Shown: positions 48,541-59,704 of the stretch, piece after piece | Layout: each line of letters starts with the position of its first letter | Numbering within the stretch: the first letter of the stretch is position 1 | Source of the DNA: Clarkia xantiana subsp. parviflora | Lineage: Eukaryota; Streptophyta; Magnoliopsida; Myrtales; Onagraceae | Direction of reading: 5' to 3' | Length of the DNA: 64,000 nt | Assembly (NCBI GenBank): GCA_036873135.1 | Contig: JAPTYO010000001.1 | Coordinates: 53,204,624 to 53,268,623, forward strand | Notes under the pieces: model-generated | Databases searched by the model: none | Told to the model about the DNA's origin: nothing | The model's input: only the letters and a program-made list of their open reading frames with translations | Translations under genes and position numbers: made by a program

Positions 48541-49236
48541 GAAGAAATCAATTAGTTTATGTTAAAGCGGTATTCTGTGACCCCGTAATGTTCTACACAG
48601 ATCCGTCCCTTGCTAAAGGACGACTCAATTTGAAGAGTAGAGAGATGAATTTAAAATTTTCAACTTTGAGTTTGAGGTTGTTTATTTAACTCATATATTT
48701 TTTTTTATAATATATATCATTTTATAAATTTTTATTTATTTTTATATAAAAGTTGATGTTATTTTAGAATTATAGTAAAACTTTATAATATTATATATTA
48801 ATCATTTTGGAAAGTATATTCCGTCCATAGTTAACAAAAAAAAATAAAAATTGATGAAGCTATAATTAACAAAAAAAAAAAAGTTTGTTAACCAATTTAA
48901 TTTGCAACTAAAAAAAAGGTTTGATTAACAAATTGTATAGTCACGTAAACTTCAGCTATCAATTAAATTAAGTAATTAACCATAACTAAAATAACTTTTT
49001 ATTTTTTATTATTTTCCATCAGATCAAAGATTCAAAATGGATATGCATGAATCTCGAGAACCCAAAAGACACAATTGGAAGACTCAATTTATAGTTTCAA
49101 GAACGTACACTTCCATTATTGCTTGCCTTATGAAAGAATAAACTTCAGTTGAAGTTATCTTTTCTACAAGTATATATATAACTGTAGATTATTGGACGTC
49201 TATTTACACTTTGTTCTTCTACCTTAGTTTTATGAG
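48541..49236. other. Spacer upstream of MATH copy E
   Basis: AT-rich. The last 150 bases resemble the promoter of copies B and C (CTCGAGAACCCAAAAGAC, TTTCAAGAACGTACACTTCCATTATTGCTTGCC). Confidence 0.5.
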
Positions 49237-50360
49237 ATGGCTTCCCCGACCAAACAATGTGAAATGTCCGATGGTATATATATGTCTCTTCATGCCTTTT
49301 GTTCTTGATAATAATGTTATAAACCCTAATATAAATATGTTGGATGTGGTGTTTGCTGAAGCTGGAACCATGATGACTCAAATGTCGGATAACTCTGTGC
49401 CGGCGCATTACGTGCTGGAGATCGATTCATTTTCGATGCTGGCAAGTCGCGAAATCGACAAGGTTGAAAGCAATGAGTTTGATGCTGGAGGGTATAAATG
49501 GTATCACTTGTATAATTATGAAGTTTAAAATTAATTTTAGACTTCAAATACATGTTTATTTTTTGTTGTCTTAAATACGTGTGATAGTTAATAATTAATT
49601 ATGTTGATTGTACGTAGGAAGTTGATTCTGTACCCGAAAGGTGACGAGAACACTGCCAACGACGATCATGTTTCTCTACATGTGGTTCTCGCAAATAAGA
49701 CTGATGTTAAAGTTGGTGAAGAAATATACGCAACAGTCAGATTTTCTGTGTTTGATCAAGTACAAGCTAAGTATTTCACAAAACAAGGTAAATCATTCAG
49801 AATTTCAGACTAACCCTAAAACCACAAGTAATATGTAAAAGCGTAATTTAGCATTAACACTTCAATATTCTCTCTGGAACATTTTAAAAACCCTTAGTTA
49901 GGGTTGGCATTCGTGCGAGTCGTGTGTTCGTGTCGTGCTAGCTTCGTGTCGTGTTCTGGGGGTTAGCCCAAACCCAGCCCAATACGGCCCACATGAAAAA
50001 TCAGCATGAAAAATCTAGAATAAATTGAATAAAAAATAAAATACAAAATTTTTTAAACTAAAATTTTAAAATTATCGTGCTATATTGTGCTATCGTGTCA
50101 TGCTGTGTCATCAATATCAATCACAAACCCGTAATTTTCGTGTCGTGTTCGTGTCGGGCCTAAATTGCCAGCCCTACCCTTAGTGCTCGTATCCACTCTT
50201 ATGAATAAGATGTACACATTAATAATCAAATTTCCTGTAAACTTGAACTTGTGATAAAGATCTTTAAGTATACTCTTATACATACTCTAATAGATTGAAC
50301 ATATGGACTTAGTTGGTTAATGCGCGTGTCATTGTGAAAATTGAGTGCATGCATATAGGA

Positions 50361-50410
<50 letters not shown>

Positions 50411-51698
50411 TGCATGCATATATAACTAATCACGTTATTTGTTTCAGGGGGCTCACAAATGTTCAATAGGATGAAGCTAGATTGGGGTATATCAAACTTC
50501 ATGTCACTCAAAATATTCACTGACCCGTCGAGCGGGTACCTTGTCGATGACAAATGCCAATTTGGAGTTGGGATTTTTGTTATCAAGAGCTTGGGTTTGG
50601 GTGATTCGTTGAGTTTACAAAAGATTTTGCCAACCCACTTGCATGAATGGAAGATAACTGATTTTTCTACTTTGGGTAGTAATGTTACCTGCTCAGAAGA
50701 TTTTAGAGTCGGAGATTATAACTGGTACGTATTCCCCTACTTTTAGGGTTAATATCTAAAAAACTGTCTAAGGTTTAAAAATTAGGTGTCTGAAGTTTCA
50801 AATGTTAAACTGTAGTGTCCAAAGTTTCAATTTTGTTAAAACGCGGTATCACTTTAGAAAAGTCAATTTCGACGAAACCGTCTGTCGAGCTCCCATACAC
50901 ACTCAATTATCGTCATCTTGCCGAGACTGTCACCTAAAAAGTTGGCCACATCCGCGCAAGTAAACCTCGCTTTGTTTTCCTTGGAAAATGGCTCCACACC
51001 TCTCTATTAGAAACCTTTTTTTTAATGTTCAATTTTTGAGTGAAATTTGACGATTTTGTGAAAAGTAAAGAGTGATGCATTATGAGTGGGTGGGTGAGTT
51101 GATGAAAATGATCGAATGGGGATGCAAAGATGCGCAGAGACACCAAAATTCAACAAAAATGAAACTTAGAACAGTCCATTTTAACATTTCAAACTTCAGA
51201 CACCTAATTTTAACATAGGGCAAACATTGGACATAACATTCATGATTTAAATTTTTTTAAATAATCCGTTTATTATTTGCTTTCAGGCGTGTCAATCTAT
51301 ATCCAGAGGGTGACTACTACTCTGATGATCACATTTCACTTTTTCTCGAATGTGTTCAACCGTCTCCAGGTCGTAAAGTCTATGCAAGTTTTACCTTAAG
51401 CTTGAAAGGACAAGATGGTGCTGTGTACAAAAAATTAAAAAGTAAGTACTCTATTTGCTGTAATATGATTTTTTTTTTTTTTTTTAAATTTTGAAAATAG
51501 TAAGCTTAAATATGATTTTTTTTTTGCTTGCTTCGGTCTATTTCTGAGCAGATTCTATTTGGGATCAGTTCCTTTAATGACACCTGGGGATACCCTAAAT
51601 ATATGTCTTTGAAAGAGTTTAGGAAACTTATAGTGGATGACTGCTGCATCATTGAAGCTGAAGTGACTGTCTTGGCTGAAGTTAATAAATTAGTATGA
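49237..51698 (+). CDS. Protein with two MATH domains, copy E, frameshifted last exon
   Basis: Exons 49237-49273, 49362-49500, 49618-49787, 50448-50724 and 51287-51441 match copy C exon for exon in length (the last is 3 bases longer). The sixth exon (51552-51698) is one base longer than in copy C. In the spliced frame it reads NSIWDQFL and stops at 51575-51577, whereas the other frame carries the expected FNDTWGYPKYMSLKEFRKLIVDDCCIIEAEVTVLAEV. The predicted protein therefore has 267 residues and loses the last strands of the second MATH domain. This is either a recent disabling mutation or a sequencing error. Intron 3 holds a hAT MITE and an AT microsatellite (50366-50404), and intron 4 a Mutator-like copy. 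Confidence 0.8.
49899..50176. mobile_element. hAT-type MITE in intron 3 of MATH copy E
   Basis: The termini are TAGGGTTGGCA and TGCCAGCCCTA, flanked by a perfect 8-bp duplication CCCTTAGT (49891-49898, 50177-50184). The ends are rich in CGTGTCGTG repeats and the middle is AT-rich. Same design as the MITEs at 4926 and 14526. Confidence 0.93.
50744..51228. mobile_element. Mutator-like MITE in intron 4 of MATH copy E
   Basis: Related to the element at 27421. The left terminus is GGTTAATATCTAAAAAACTGTC; the interior has the same TTGCCGAGACTGTCACCTAA and CACATCCGCGCAAGTAAAC blocks; the right part ends CCTAATTTTAACATAGGGCAAACATTGGAC and then lacks the outermost bases. Target duplication not identifiable. 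Confidence 0.8.
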
Positions 51699-52705
51699 GT
51701 AAGTTATTTTTGTGAGGTTTGTTTAAGGAGTTTAATGGGCATGTATTGATTTAAGAACTGTTTTTAGCATTCTCAACATTTGTGCATGTCATTGGAAAAC
51801 ATTTAAGTTAATTTCTCCTCTTAAGGCTTATATCTATCTCCATCTAATTAGGTTTTGGTTCCAAACCACATTGAAGTCTGAAATGAACAAATATTCGTTG
51901 TTATTACTTTACCTGCTAGTTACAAACTGACCTGATGCGAGTGAAGATTATTATAAATATGGAGAAAAAAATTGGCTTCTCCCAAGAAAATATTATGTCG
52001 GTAATGCAGATGTTTTCAGTAGTGCAAGAATGTTATAAGTGGTGCACACGTGATGAAGCACTATATAAGCTAGAAGTTTGCTCTACTGAGTTTGAGCTCG
52101 ACTCGATCTGCACGTGTCTTTTGTAAGCCCGACATGTATTAAGGACCCATATATTGATGTAATATATCGATAAGGGCTTATAAGCAGGTTCGAGTCAGAT
52201 ATATACTCAAACTCAAATTGATCTCAAGTAGCTCTTAAGTAGATTGATATTTCATTTAAGTAATTAAAAATAAAAATCTAGCTGCCGATTAACTAAAACT
52301 GGCCCGTTAGTGGCCCAAAATCCGACCCGTCGTATATATATTATATATAACAGGTTCCTTCAGAGAATGATTTTTAAATGCTAAAAAAAATTTAGTACAA
52401 AAAATGCATGACATTTTTAAATACTAAAAAAATTTAGTACTAAAAATGATTTTTTGTCTGCGTAAAATAATTATAATTGAAAAATATGAATATTCATACT
52501 ATACATTATATAATTTAACTCTAAAGAAACTTAAGAAATATCTATATATATATCAATTAATCAAACTAAATCAAACACATAAACTTGTTCCACATAAAGA
52601 GTTAGATTACACAACAAATAAAATAAAGTAGAGAAAATATAAAAAGTATAATAGTTGAAGTATATAATTATAAAAAAAAAGATAGCTAAACAGTTTAATT
52701 ACAAA

Positions 52706-52780
<75 letters not shown>

Positions 52781-53806
52781 AAATTAGTCAATAATGAGGG
52801 ACAATATATAAGATTATAAGTCACTTATTCTAACATATGGCTACGCCCCTCGTTACAACGGTTGAAATTACAAAATAGTTTAATTCCTTATCTTACAAAC
52901 ATGGATTTGATGCATGAAGAAGTTTCAATTCTACCAATTTATTACATTTTGAACATTGTTGGGGTGTTATCTATTATTTATTAACTCCTTTAGATTAGAA
53001 ACTTCGTCTCTTGTTGAAATTACGTGGTAGATGAACTGCTACATACACAGCTAGCTAGCGACATGTCAAAGACAAGTACCAATGAAAGATCAAAATGGAA
53101 AACATGGTGTTTTTTTGGGCAGACATAAGCGTACTAGGCTTTACAACTGTCGCAGTAAAGATGAACCATACTTGCTATTAAATTATAAATGATTACAATT
53201 GGATGGTCCATACAAAAACCTCTTTTAATTCATTTTTTAAATTGTTATTTTAATTTAACTTATACGCACTAGTGAAAAAATGTAGGATCCAATGAATAAA
53301 TAACGAAAATGCAAGGGCTGCTTGATTTTTCTGTAAAAAAAAAAATCGATTAGTAGTTGCGATTTTAGACTCAATTTGCAACGTAATGTTCGGATTCTCA
53401 TGCATGTTTTGACGTTTCTTTTCCAGTCAGACTTAGTGACTAACCATCGCATGCACTGACTCTATCAACGTAGCACAGTAAGAGAATAATTAAAATTAAT
53501 TAATGTTAAATAAAGAAAGAACCTTTTGTAGGGGACCAATTTATTTTGGTGCAGTAAATAGAAGAATATCAAACATTATCATGATAGGAAAAAGTGGTAG
53601 GTTTACATTTAACTTTGAATATCTAAGAGAATCCATATATGTTATTGTCATTGTTATATATATGTTATAAATATAAATATCATGTCTGACTAATAAAGAT
53701 AGTTTGTAAAATTAAATACCAAATTAAAGCCTTATTAGAGTTGGAGTCTTAGCTACTGCAAGAATAAAAAATGCACTATTCATAAATAAACACATGCTAA
53801 ATTTTA
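51699..53806. other. Spacer with a duplicated transposon block
   Basis: No gene. The block at about 52380-52957 repeats 36880-37258 joined to 39688-39839 (hAT MITE plus its right flank) without the Helitron, with an (AT)n microsatellite at 52708-52777. The rest is AT-rich. Confidence 0.6.
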
Positions 53807-54660
53807 GGGTTAAGAACCTATGAAAGGTCTTAACTATCACCCATGTTAACGGGAGAGGTCTGAAATTTAAAAAGTTAATAACAGAGGTCTGAAATTTCAA
53901 TTTTGTTGATAACAGCGGTCTCCGTTAGTTTTTTCCGTTAAAACTAACGGAAGTTGGTCACATGCTTGGCATGTGACCGGAAATATTTTTTTTTTTCCAA
54001 AAATGCCCTTCTATCAAGTGTGCCCCTCACATGCTTGGAGTGAAAAGACCAAAATGCCCTTGAAGCCACCACGGTACTCCGGCAACCACCAATCGTACTC
54101 CGGTGACCACCACCGTACTCCGGCGACCACCACCGTACTCCGGCGACCACCACCAAGGCTCCGATTGGGCCAAAATCGGAGCCACCGGCCCCGATTGGGC
54201 TCCGATCGGAGCTCCCGGCCCCGATTGAGCTCCGATCGGAGCCAAAAAAGCTCCGATCGGAGCCACAGAGCTCCAGATCGGAGCTTTTTTGGCTCCGATC
54301 GGAGCTTTTTGGCCCCGATCGGAGTTTTTTGGCCCAGGTGGTGGCCGGAGTCGGATCGCCGGAGCCGAGGTGGTGGTGGCCGGAGCCGGGTGGCGGTGGC
54401 CGGAGTTTGGTGGTTTTAATTTGACTTTAGGGGTAAAATTGTCATTTCACATTTACTTAAATAAGATATTAAATAAAACAAAATATTAATGGGGCAAAAA
54501 TGTCATTTCACTCAATTCTGTTAAATTTAACCCTTAAAATGGACGGAAAACCTCAAATCAACAAAATTGAAATTTCAGACCTCTGTTATTAACTTTTTAA
54601 ATTTCAGACATCTCCCGTTAACATGAGTGATAGTTCAGACCTTTCATAGGTTCTTAACCC
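53807..54660. mobile_element. Mutator-like MITE with palindromic GC-rich core
   Basis: The termini GGGTTAAGAACCTATGAAAGG / CCTTTCATAGGTTCTTAACCC are near-perfect inverted repeats continuing for about 130 bases. The flanking 9-bp duplication TAAATTTTA (53798-53806, 54661-54669) is perfect. Same family as 43181. The core (54060-54420) has repeats of CTCCGGCGACCACCACCGTA and then many copies of the palindrome GCTCCGATCGGAGC. It gives long but spurious frames on both strands. Confidence 0.92.
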
Positions 54661-54669
54661 TAAATTTTA

Positions 54670-56640
54670 TTTACTAAGAGCTTAAGTTTTTTTCAAGAAT
54701 GGAAAACGCATTACTCAAAAGAAAAATAATACAGATCCGACCGGTTTTTGTTTAGAAATTATTTTATTTATAGTTTAATTCTTCAATTTTAAGAGCATTA
54801 TACTATGTCTCTTATTAGTAATTATTTCATTTTTATTTTTGCCTCCGAATTTTTTTTTTTTTTTATGTTTTTTTTTTTTTTTTAAAAAACTGTTATTTTT
54901 ATTTTCTACAATGTAAACCTTAACATTTAAATTCAAAAAAAATCTTAAAATTCACTTTATAACCATTGTGATTATTCAGTTTAATTTTACAAAATTTTAG
55001 GTAAAATTATAAATAAAATATTTGCAAAAATAAATTTAAAACATGGATACTTTTAAAGGATCCTAGCAAATCCCAAGATTCGACTATGTATAAATAGTTA
55101 ATTGCTCTAGAAGTTATCAAAGATTAATAATCGGATGGTGTATCATTTATTTATTCACAAATAAACATATTTTTATTTAATCTAGTTTTTTTTTTTTTCT
55201 ACACTTGTCATTAGCTGTCCAATAAAATGAATCCAGGAAAAATAAAAAATAATCATGCTTAAAAAAGGGTACAGAATGAGCCCCACTTTTTTTGGCTTTT
55301 CTTTTCATTAATATTTATTATTCCTTTGCTTATCTTTTCCTTTTGAAGTTTTTATCAAAATATAATAATTGCTCTGACAATGAAAATAAATAATTATATC
55401 AATAATCATTTTATTTAATTAAATATATATGGAAAAAAATGGGACAATACTCCATTACCAAACACTGCCCTAACCAAACAGTAGTTATCCGTAATTATGG
55501 CAGATGGCACCCCTGGCGCACCATAGCAACTATACACATACCCATTAAATAAATAAGAATAGTTATTTACCAAATAATAATAATAATAATAATAAATAAG
55601 GATACTAATTTGACCCTGAAGTTTTACCTTCAATCCGATTCCCAATGTTTGGCACTTCCTCACTTTACACCCCTAAACTTTGATTTCAATATTCTTCATT
55701 TTAGATTTCATGGTAAAAAATTTAGAAATCACTAATGGTAATTTCTCATTATTTGCCTTTACCAATGATCTAGAAATGTGGATGGTAAATTTCTACTATA
55801 TTTGTGCTACTCATCTGTAATAGTTTCTATTTTTTTTTTTTAGTATTGTAGTACTTTCTAAAATTGTGAATATTAAATATTAGATAAGTAATAATTTATA
55901 TAATTAAAAATTCATTTATATATCGTAAAAATACACATTTTCACGTCTCTACCTAAGTAAACGAGTTAAAATGCAAACATAGTCGTTTTCTGAGTAAAAA
56001 TTAGTGTAGAGTCATAAAAACATATAGAAACGTCGAATCTACCTACTTATGTAATTAAAACCTCATTTCTAGGTTGTAAAAATATATTTTTAACGTCTCT
56101 ATCTATGCAAACAAGTTTAAAGCAAACATAGCCGTTTTCTGAGTAAAAACATGTGTAGAATTGTAAAAATATATAGAAATCTTAAGTCAACCTACCTATT
56201 TCTATAAATGAGCAGAAGCTCGTCTTTAACTGCTTAACTAATAATATGAGATAAATAATTATCCATATTATTTAGATTATGCAAAAAAAATTTAATATTA
56301 ATATCCAAACGACTTTAATCTTACATGAATTCATTCAATTTTTCAATTGGAATTCAAACAATTAATGAATTAATGGTAATTAAAGATTATTGAATTTACT
56401 ACATAATCTTAATCCTAATTAAACAAAAAAAAGATAGAACCATGATGAAAGTATTATATATTAGTGGAGTAAAATTAAAATAACAAAAAAAGGTAGGGTA
56501 AAAATTGAACTATTGGTGAAATTAAGGGTCCAAAGTATTTTCATTTTCCCGATTAAATACTATTAAGCATTCCCGTTTACTTTCACTGAATCACATAAAT
56601 AATTTTTTTCCAATTATTAAAAAATTCGCAGCCCTTTACC
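54670..56640. other. AT-rich intergenic region
   Basis: No gene recognised. A TAATAATAA simple repeat is at 55575-55595. An imperfect direct repeat of about 150 bp occurs at about 55895-56030 and about 56045-56190 (TAAAAATACA..TTTTCACGTCTCTACCTA / TAAAAATATATTTTTAACGTCTCTATCTA, each followed by AGTCGTTTTCTGAGTAAAA-like sequence). Confidence 0.5.
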
Positions 56641-57826
56641 CCCTGAATTTCTCGTCGGCGATCGGCCGGAAATCTCCGATTCATCGCCGGTGAACTGTGG
56701 CTGAGCTCCTGGTACAGATTCCCTGAATCTCCATCAGTCTGTCAACTTTGATGACTGAACAGTAATGGCGGAGTGTGTTGAGTCTATGGTACAGTGACTA
56801 GATTTCCAGATTTCTAGCTCGCCGGATTTTGCTCGAGTTCCGAAACACACGCCGCTATCTTCTTCGTCTCCCTCACTTTAGCTCAAATCTCAGTAAGTGG
56901 TAGTTATACATTTACTTTGTTTTTCATTTTTGGTATTCATTTCTAAATCTGCGCTGGAGCTTGTGTTTGAGCTAGATTGGAGGTTAATCAGTCTGATATG
57001 GGATCTAAAGCTCAATTAATGCTCAGAGTTCTGAGATTTCGTTCTCAGTTTGTTGAAAATGTTAATGCGCGCTTTAACATTGCTTCTAAGTGTGATCAGT
57101 TAATGTTTAATTTCAATCTGGTGCTTAGGGTTTATCAAAATTTTTTTTTATGAGATATTCTTTAGATTTGGTTTCATAGATAGAAATTGTTACCAAAATT
57201 GCTATCTTTGTATAGAGTCTTGATAGGTTCAGTTCCGCCACCTGAATTTAGATGTGAACGGCAATTTAGGAGTTGAGTTGTGTTGATTCTTTGATGTTGT
57301 ATTTTCCATGTGGTCAAATATGTGAGGAAAATTTCAGGTTGTACATGGTTGCTTTTAAAAGGTATATTGACTTTAAATTCGACAAAAGCAACTGGAAATG
57401 AATTCAATCTTCTAAACTTGAGCTGGAGAAGTTGATCATCTTCATGATTGTAGTATACAAAAATTATTTTGAGCGTGGGATCCAGTGTCAGTGCTCTTTT
57501 AATTTTGTTAGTTAAAATTCTCTGTTTCCTTGGATCTACTGTGAAATAAGAGATTTAATCTTTGGTCTAGGAGCAAAATCTATGATGAAATTTGTAGTTT
57601 ACTGTAGCAATCTGTGTCCTTGTTGTGATATTTATTTTTGTTATAATTCAGATATGGACTGACTATAAATGTAGAAATAATTCTTAATGTAATTTAAATC
57701 TTTTGCAGCTCTAAGATGTGTGTATCTTCTGGAACATGGCTTGTTGCACCGCCTAGTGTGCTTCTCTGAAGAGACTTCTTTTTCTTCACTCCATTGAGCC
57801 TTGAGGTGATTTACACATAGCACGAT
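56641..57826 (+). promoter_or_regulatory. 5' leader of the J-domain gene with an intron and a short uORF
   Basis: A GC-richer leader begins near 56641. A GTAAGTGG donor at 56893 and a TTTTGCAG acceptor at 57708 define a leader intron of about 816 bp. The second leader exon (57709-57826) carries a 17-codon upstream frame (ATG 57716, stop 57767-57769, MCVSSGTWLVAPPSVLL) ending 57 bases before the main ATG. Confidence 0.65.
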
Positions 57827-59704
57827 ATGGAAACAAACCGAGAAGAAGCTCTAAAGGCAAAAGAGATTGCTGAGGAGCGATTTGCTGTGAAAGACTTTCC
57901 AGGCGCTAGAAGCTATGCACTGAAGGCCAAGACATTATGGCCCGGACTCGATGGAATTTCACAGATGGTGGCCACTTTTGAAGTCTATCTTGCTTCTGGA
58001 GTAAGAGTGAACGGTGAAGTAGATTACTACTCGGTTCTCGGCCTTAAACCTTCTGCAGATAAATATTCAGTAAAGAAACAGTATAAGAAGCTAGCTGTGT
58101 TGCTTCACCCTGATAAGAACAAGTGTGTGGGGGCTGATGGGGCTTTTAAGTTGGTCTCCGAAGCCTGGACTTTGTTGTCTGATAATACGAGGAAAGGCTC
58201 CTATGATCTCAAGCAAAGCCAACATAATAACTGTTACAATTCATCCGCTCCACAAAGGCTCGACACGTTCTGGACAGTTTGCACCTCTTGTAAGGTCCAG
58301 TATGAATACCTCAGAAAGTATGTGAACAAGAGGCTTTCGTGCAAGAACTGTCGGGGCATCTTCATTGCTGTGGAAACCGGGACAGCCCCGGTTAGTGGGG
58401 CTTTCCCATATTGCCCTTCTACTTATGCAAAATCCGAGGGGGTCCCGTATGTCACAAACAGTGCCAGGTATTATCCAGAAAACGGACTTCATTCGGGACA
58501 AGAGTATGAATATGGCTCGAACGTGTCGTTCCAATGGGGCTCAAATGGGTCATCTTCCATGGCTGCTCCTGTTCATCCGAGCAATGGAAAGTCTAACAGA
58601 GTTAACAAAGATCGACCGGGTAATACCAATGCTAGAAGGCGATTTTCTCCACCCAGAGGATTGCGTTTAACTAAGAGTGGTAGACCCGATAAGAGAAGGA
58701 AGGTTGTTCTTGGTGCCGACTTCAGAAACGGTCCTGAAGTAAAACATTCTCCTGAATCTCCGAAGTTTTCTGCACCAATCGAGCTGCCAACAAGGCGTTG
58801 CTCAGCAGCACCATCATTCGATGCTAGAAAACTGTTGATCGATAAGGCAAGGTCAGAGATCTGCAAAAAGTTGGAATTTTTGAAGATAGCAGTCAATGAA
58901 GAAAAAAAGGAGGTTGTTCTTGTTCAAGTCAATGGAGGAGACAAAGTGGAGACCCAGAAAGGACATTCAAGACCCAGAAATGGACCAGTTTCCATAACAG
59001 TCCCCGACCCGGATTTCCATGACTTCGACAAAGACAGAACAGAGCAATGCTTTAAACCAAAGCAAATATGGGCATTATACGACGAAGAAGATGGCATGCC
59101 CCGACTCTACTGCTTGATCCGTGAAATCATCTCCACCGACCCATTCAAGATCCTCATCACTTACCTCAGCTCCAAATCAGACAGTGAATTCGGTGCAGTA
59201 AATTGGCTAGAATCTGGATTTACCAAGTCATGTGGTAACTTCAGAGCATTCAACTCTGAATTCATAGACCAAGTTAACATTTTTTCTCATGTTCTAAGCA
59301 AGGAAAAGGCAGGAAGAGGCGGGTGTGTTCGATTATACCCTAGAAGTGGAGACATTTGGGCGGTTTATCGGAATTGGTCTCCAAACTGGGACAGATCAAC
59401 ACCGCCCAACGTAAGGCATCAGTACGAGATGGTGGAAGTTGTGGACGATTACTCCGAAGAACTCGGTGTTTGTGTCACCCCCCTCGTGAAAATGCCGGGT
59501 TACAAAACAGTGTACCAGAGGGACAAAGATTCAGTCAGGTGGATTCCTAGGAGAGAAATGTTGAGGTTTTCCCACCAAGTTCCTTCTTGCTGTCTGAAAC
59601 CCGATCTTCATGGCTTGCCCGAAGGATCCTGGGATCTCGATCCTGCAGCTACTCCCGATGAGTTGCTCCACGAAGGAATCGAAGTTGAAGGAATCGAGAT
59701 TTGA
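57827..59704 (+). CDS. J-domain protein with DUF3444 domain
   Basis: A single-exon frame of 625 residues. An N-terminal helical region (EEALKAKEIAEERFAVKDFPGARSYALKA) leads to a J-domain at about residues 66-130 with the HPD tripeptide at 94-96 (LLHPDKN), needed to stimulate Hsp70. A four-cysteine zinc-ribbon-like motif follows at about 150-180 (CTSCKVQYEYL...LSCKNCRGIF). The middle is basic and low in complexity (RRFSPPRGLR, KRRK, possible nuclear signal). The C-terminal half (about 385-600) is the plant-specific DUF3444 domain (QIWALYDEEDGMPRLYCLI, GDIWAVYRNWSPNW, VCVTPLVKMPGYKTVY). Family members are plant Hsp40 co-chaperones of unclear client. ATG context follows a leader intron, common for this family. 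Confidence 0.93.
   Translation: METNREEALKAKEIAEERFAVKDFPGARSYALKAKTLWPGLDGISQMVATFEVYLASGVRVNGEVDYYSVLGLKPSADKYSVKKQYKKLAVLLHPDKNKCVGADGAFKLVSEAWTLLSDNTRKGSYDLKQSQHNNCYNSSAPQRLDTFWTVCTSCKVQYEYLRKYVNKRLSCKNCRGIFIAVETGTAPVSGAFPYCPSTYAKSEGVPYVTNSARYYPENGLHSGQEYEYGSNVSFQWGSNGSSSMAAPVHPSNGKSNRVNKDRPGNTNARRRFSPPRGLRLTKSGRPDKRRKVVLGADFRNGPEVKHSPESPKFSAPIELPTRRCSAAPSFDARKLLIDKARSEICKKLEFLKIAVNEEKKEVVLVQVNGGDKVETQKGHSRPRNGPVSITVPDPDFHDFDKDRTEQCFKPKQIWALYDEEDGMPRLYCLIREIISTDPFKILITYLSSKSDSEFGAVNWLESGFTKSCGNFRAFNSEFIDQVNIFSHVLSKEKAGRGGCVRLYPRSGDIWAVYRNWSPNWDRSTPPNVRHQYEMVEVVDDYSEELGVCVTPLVKMPGYKTVYQRDKDSVRWIPRREMLRFSHQVPSCCLKPDLHGLPEGSWDLDPAATPDELLHEGIEVEGIEI

Noticed and set aside
53973..54419. 148-residue plus-strand frame with S/R/P repeats
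   Set aside because: Lies wholly inside the Mutator-like MITE at 53807-54660 and encodes palindromic repeats.
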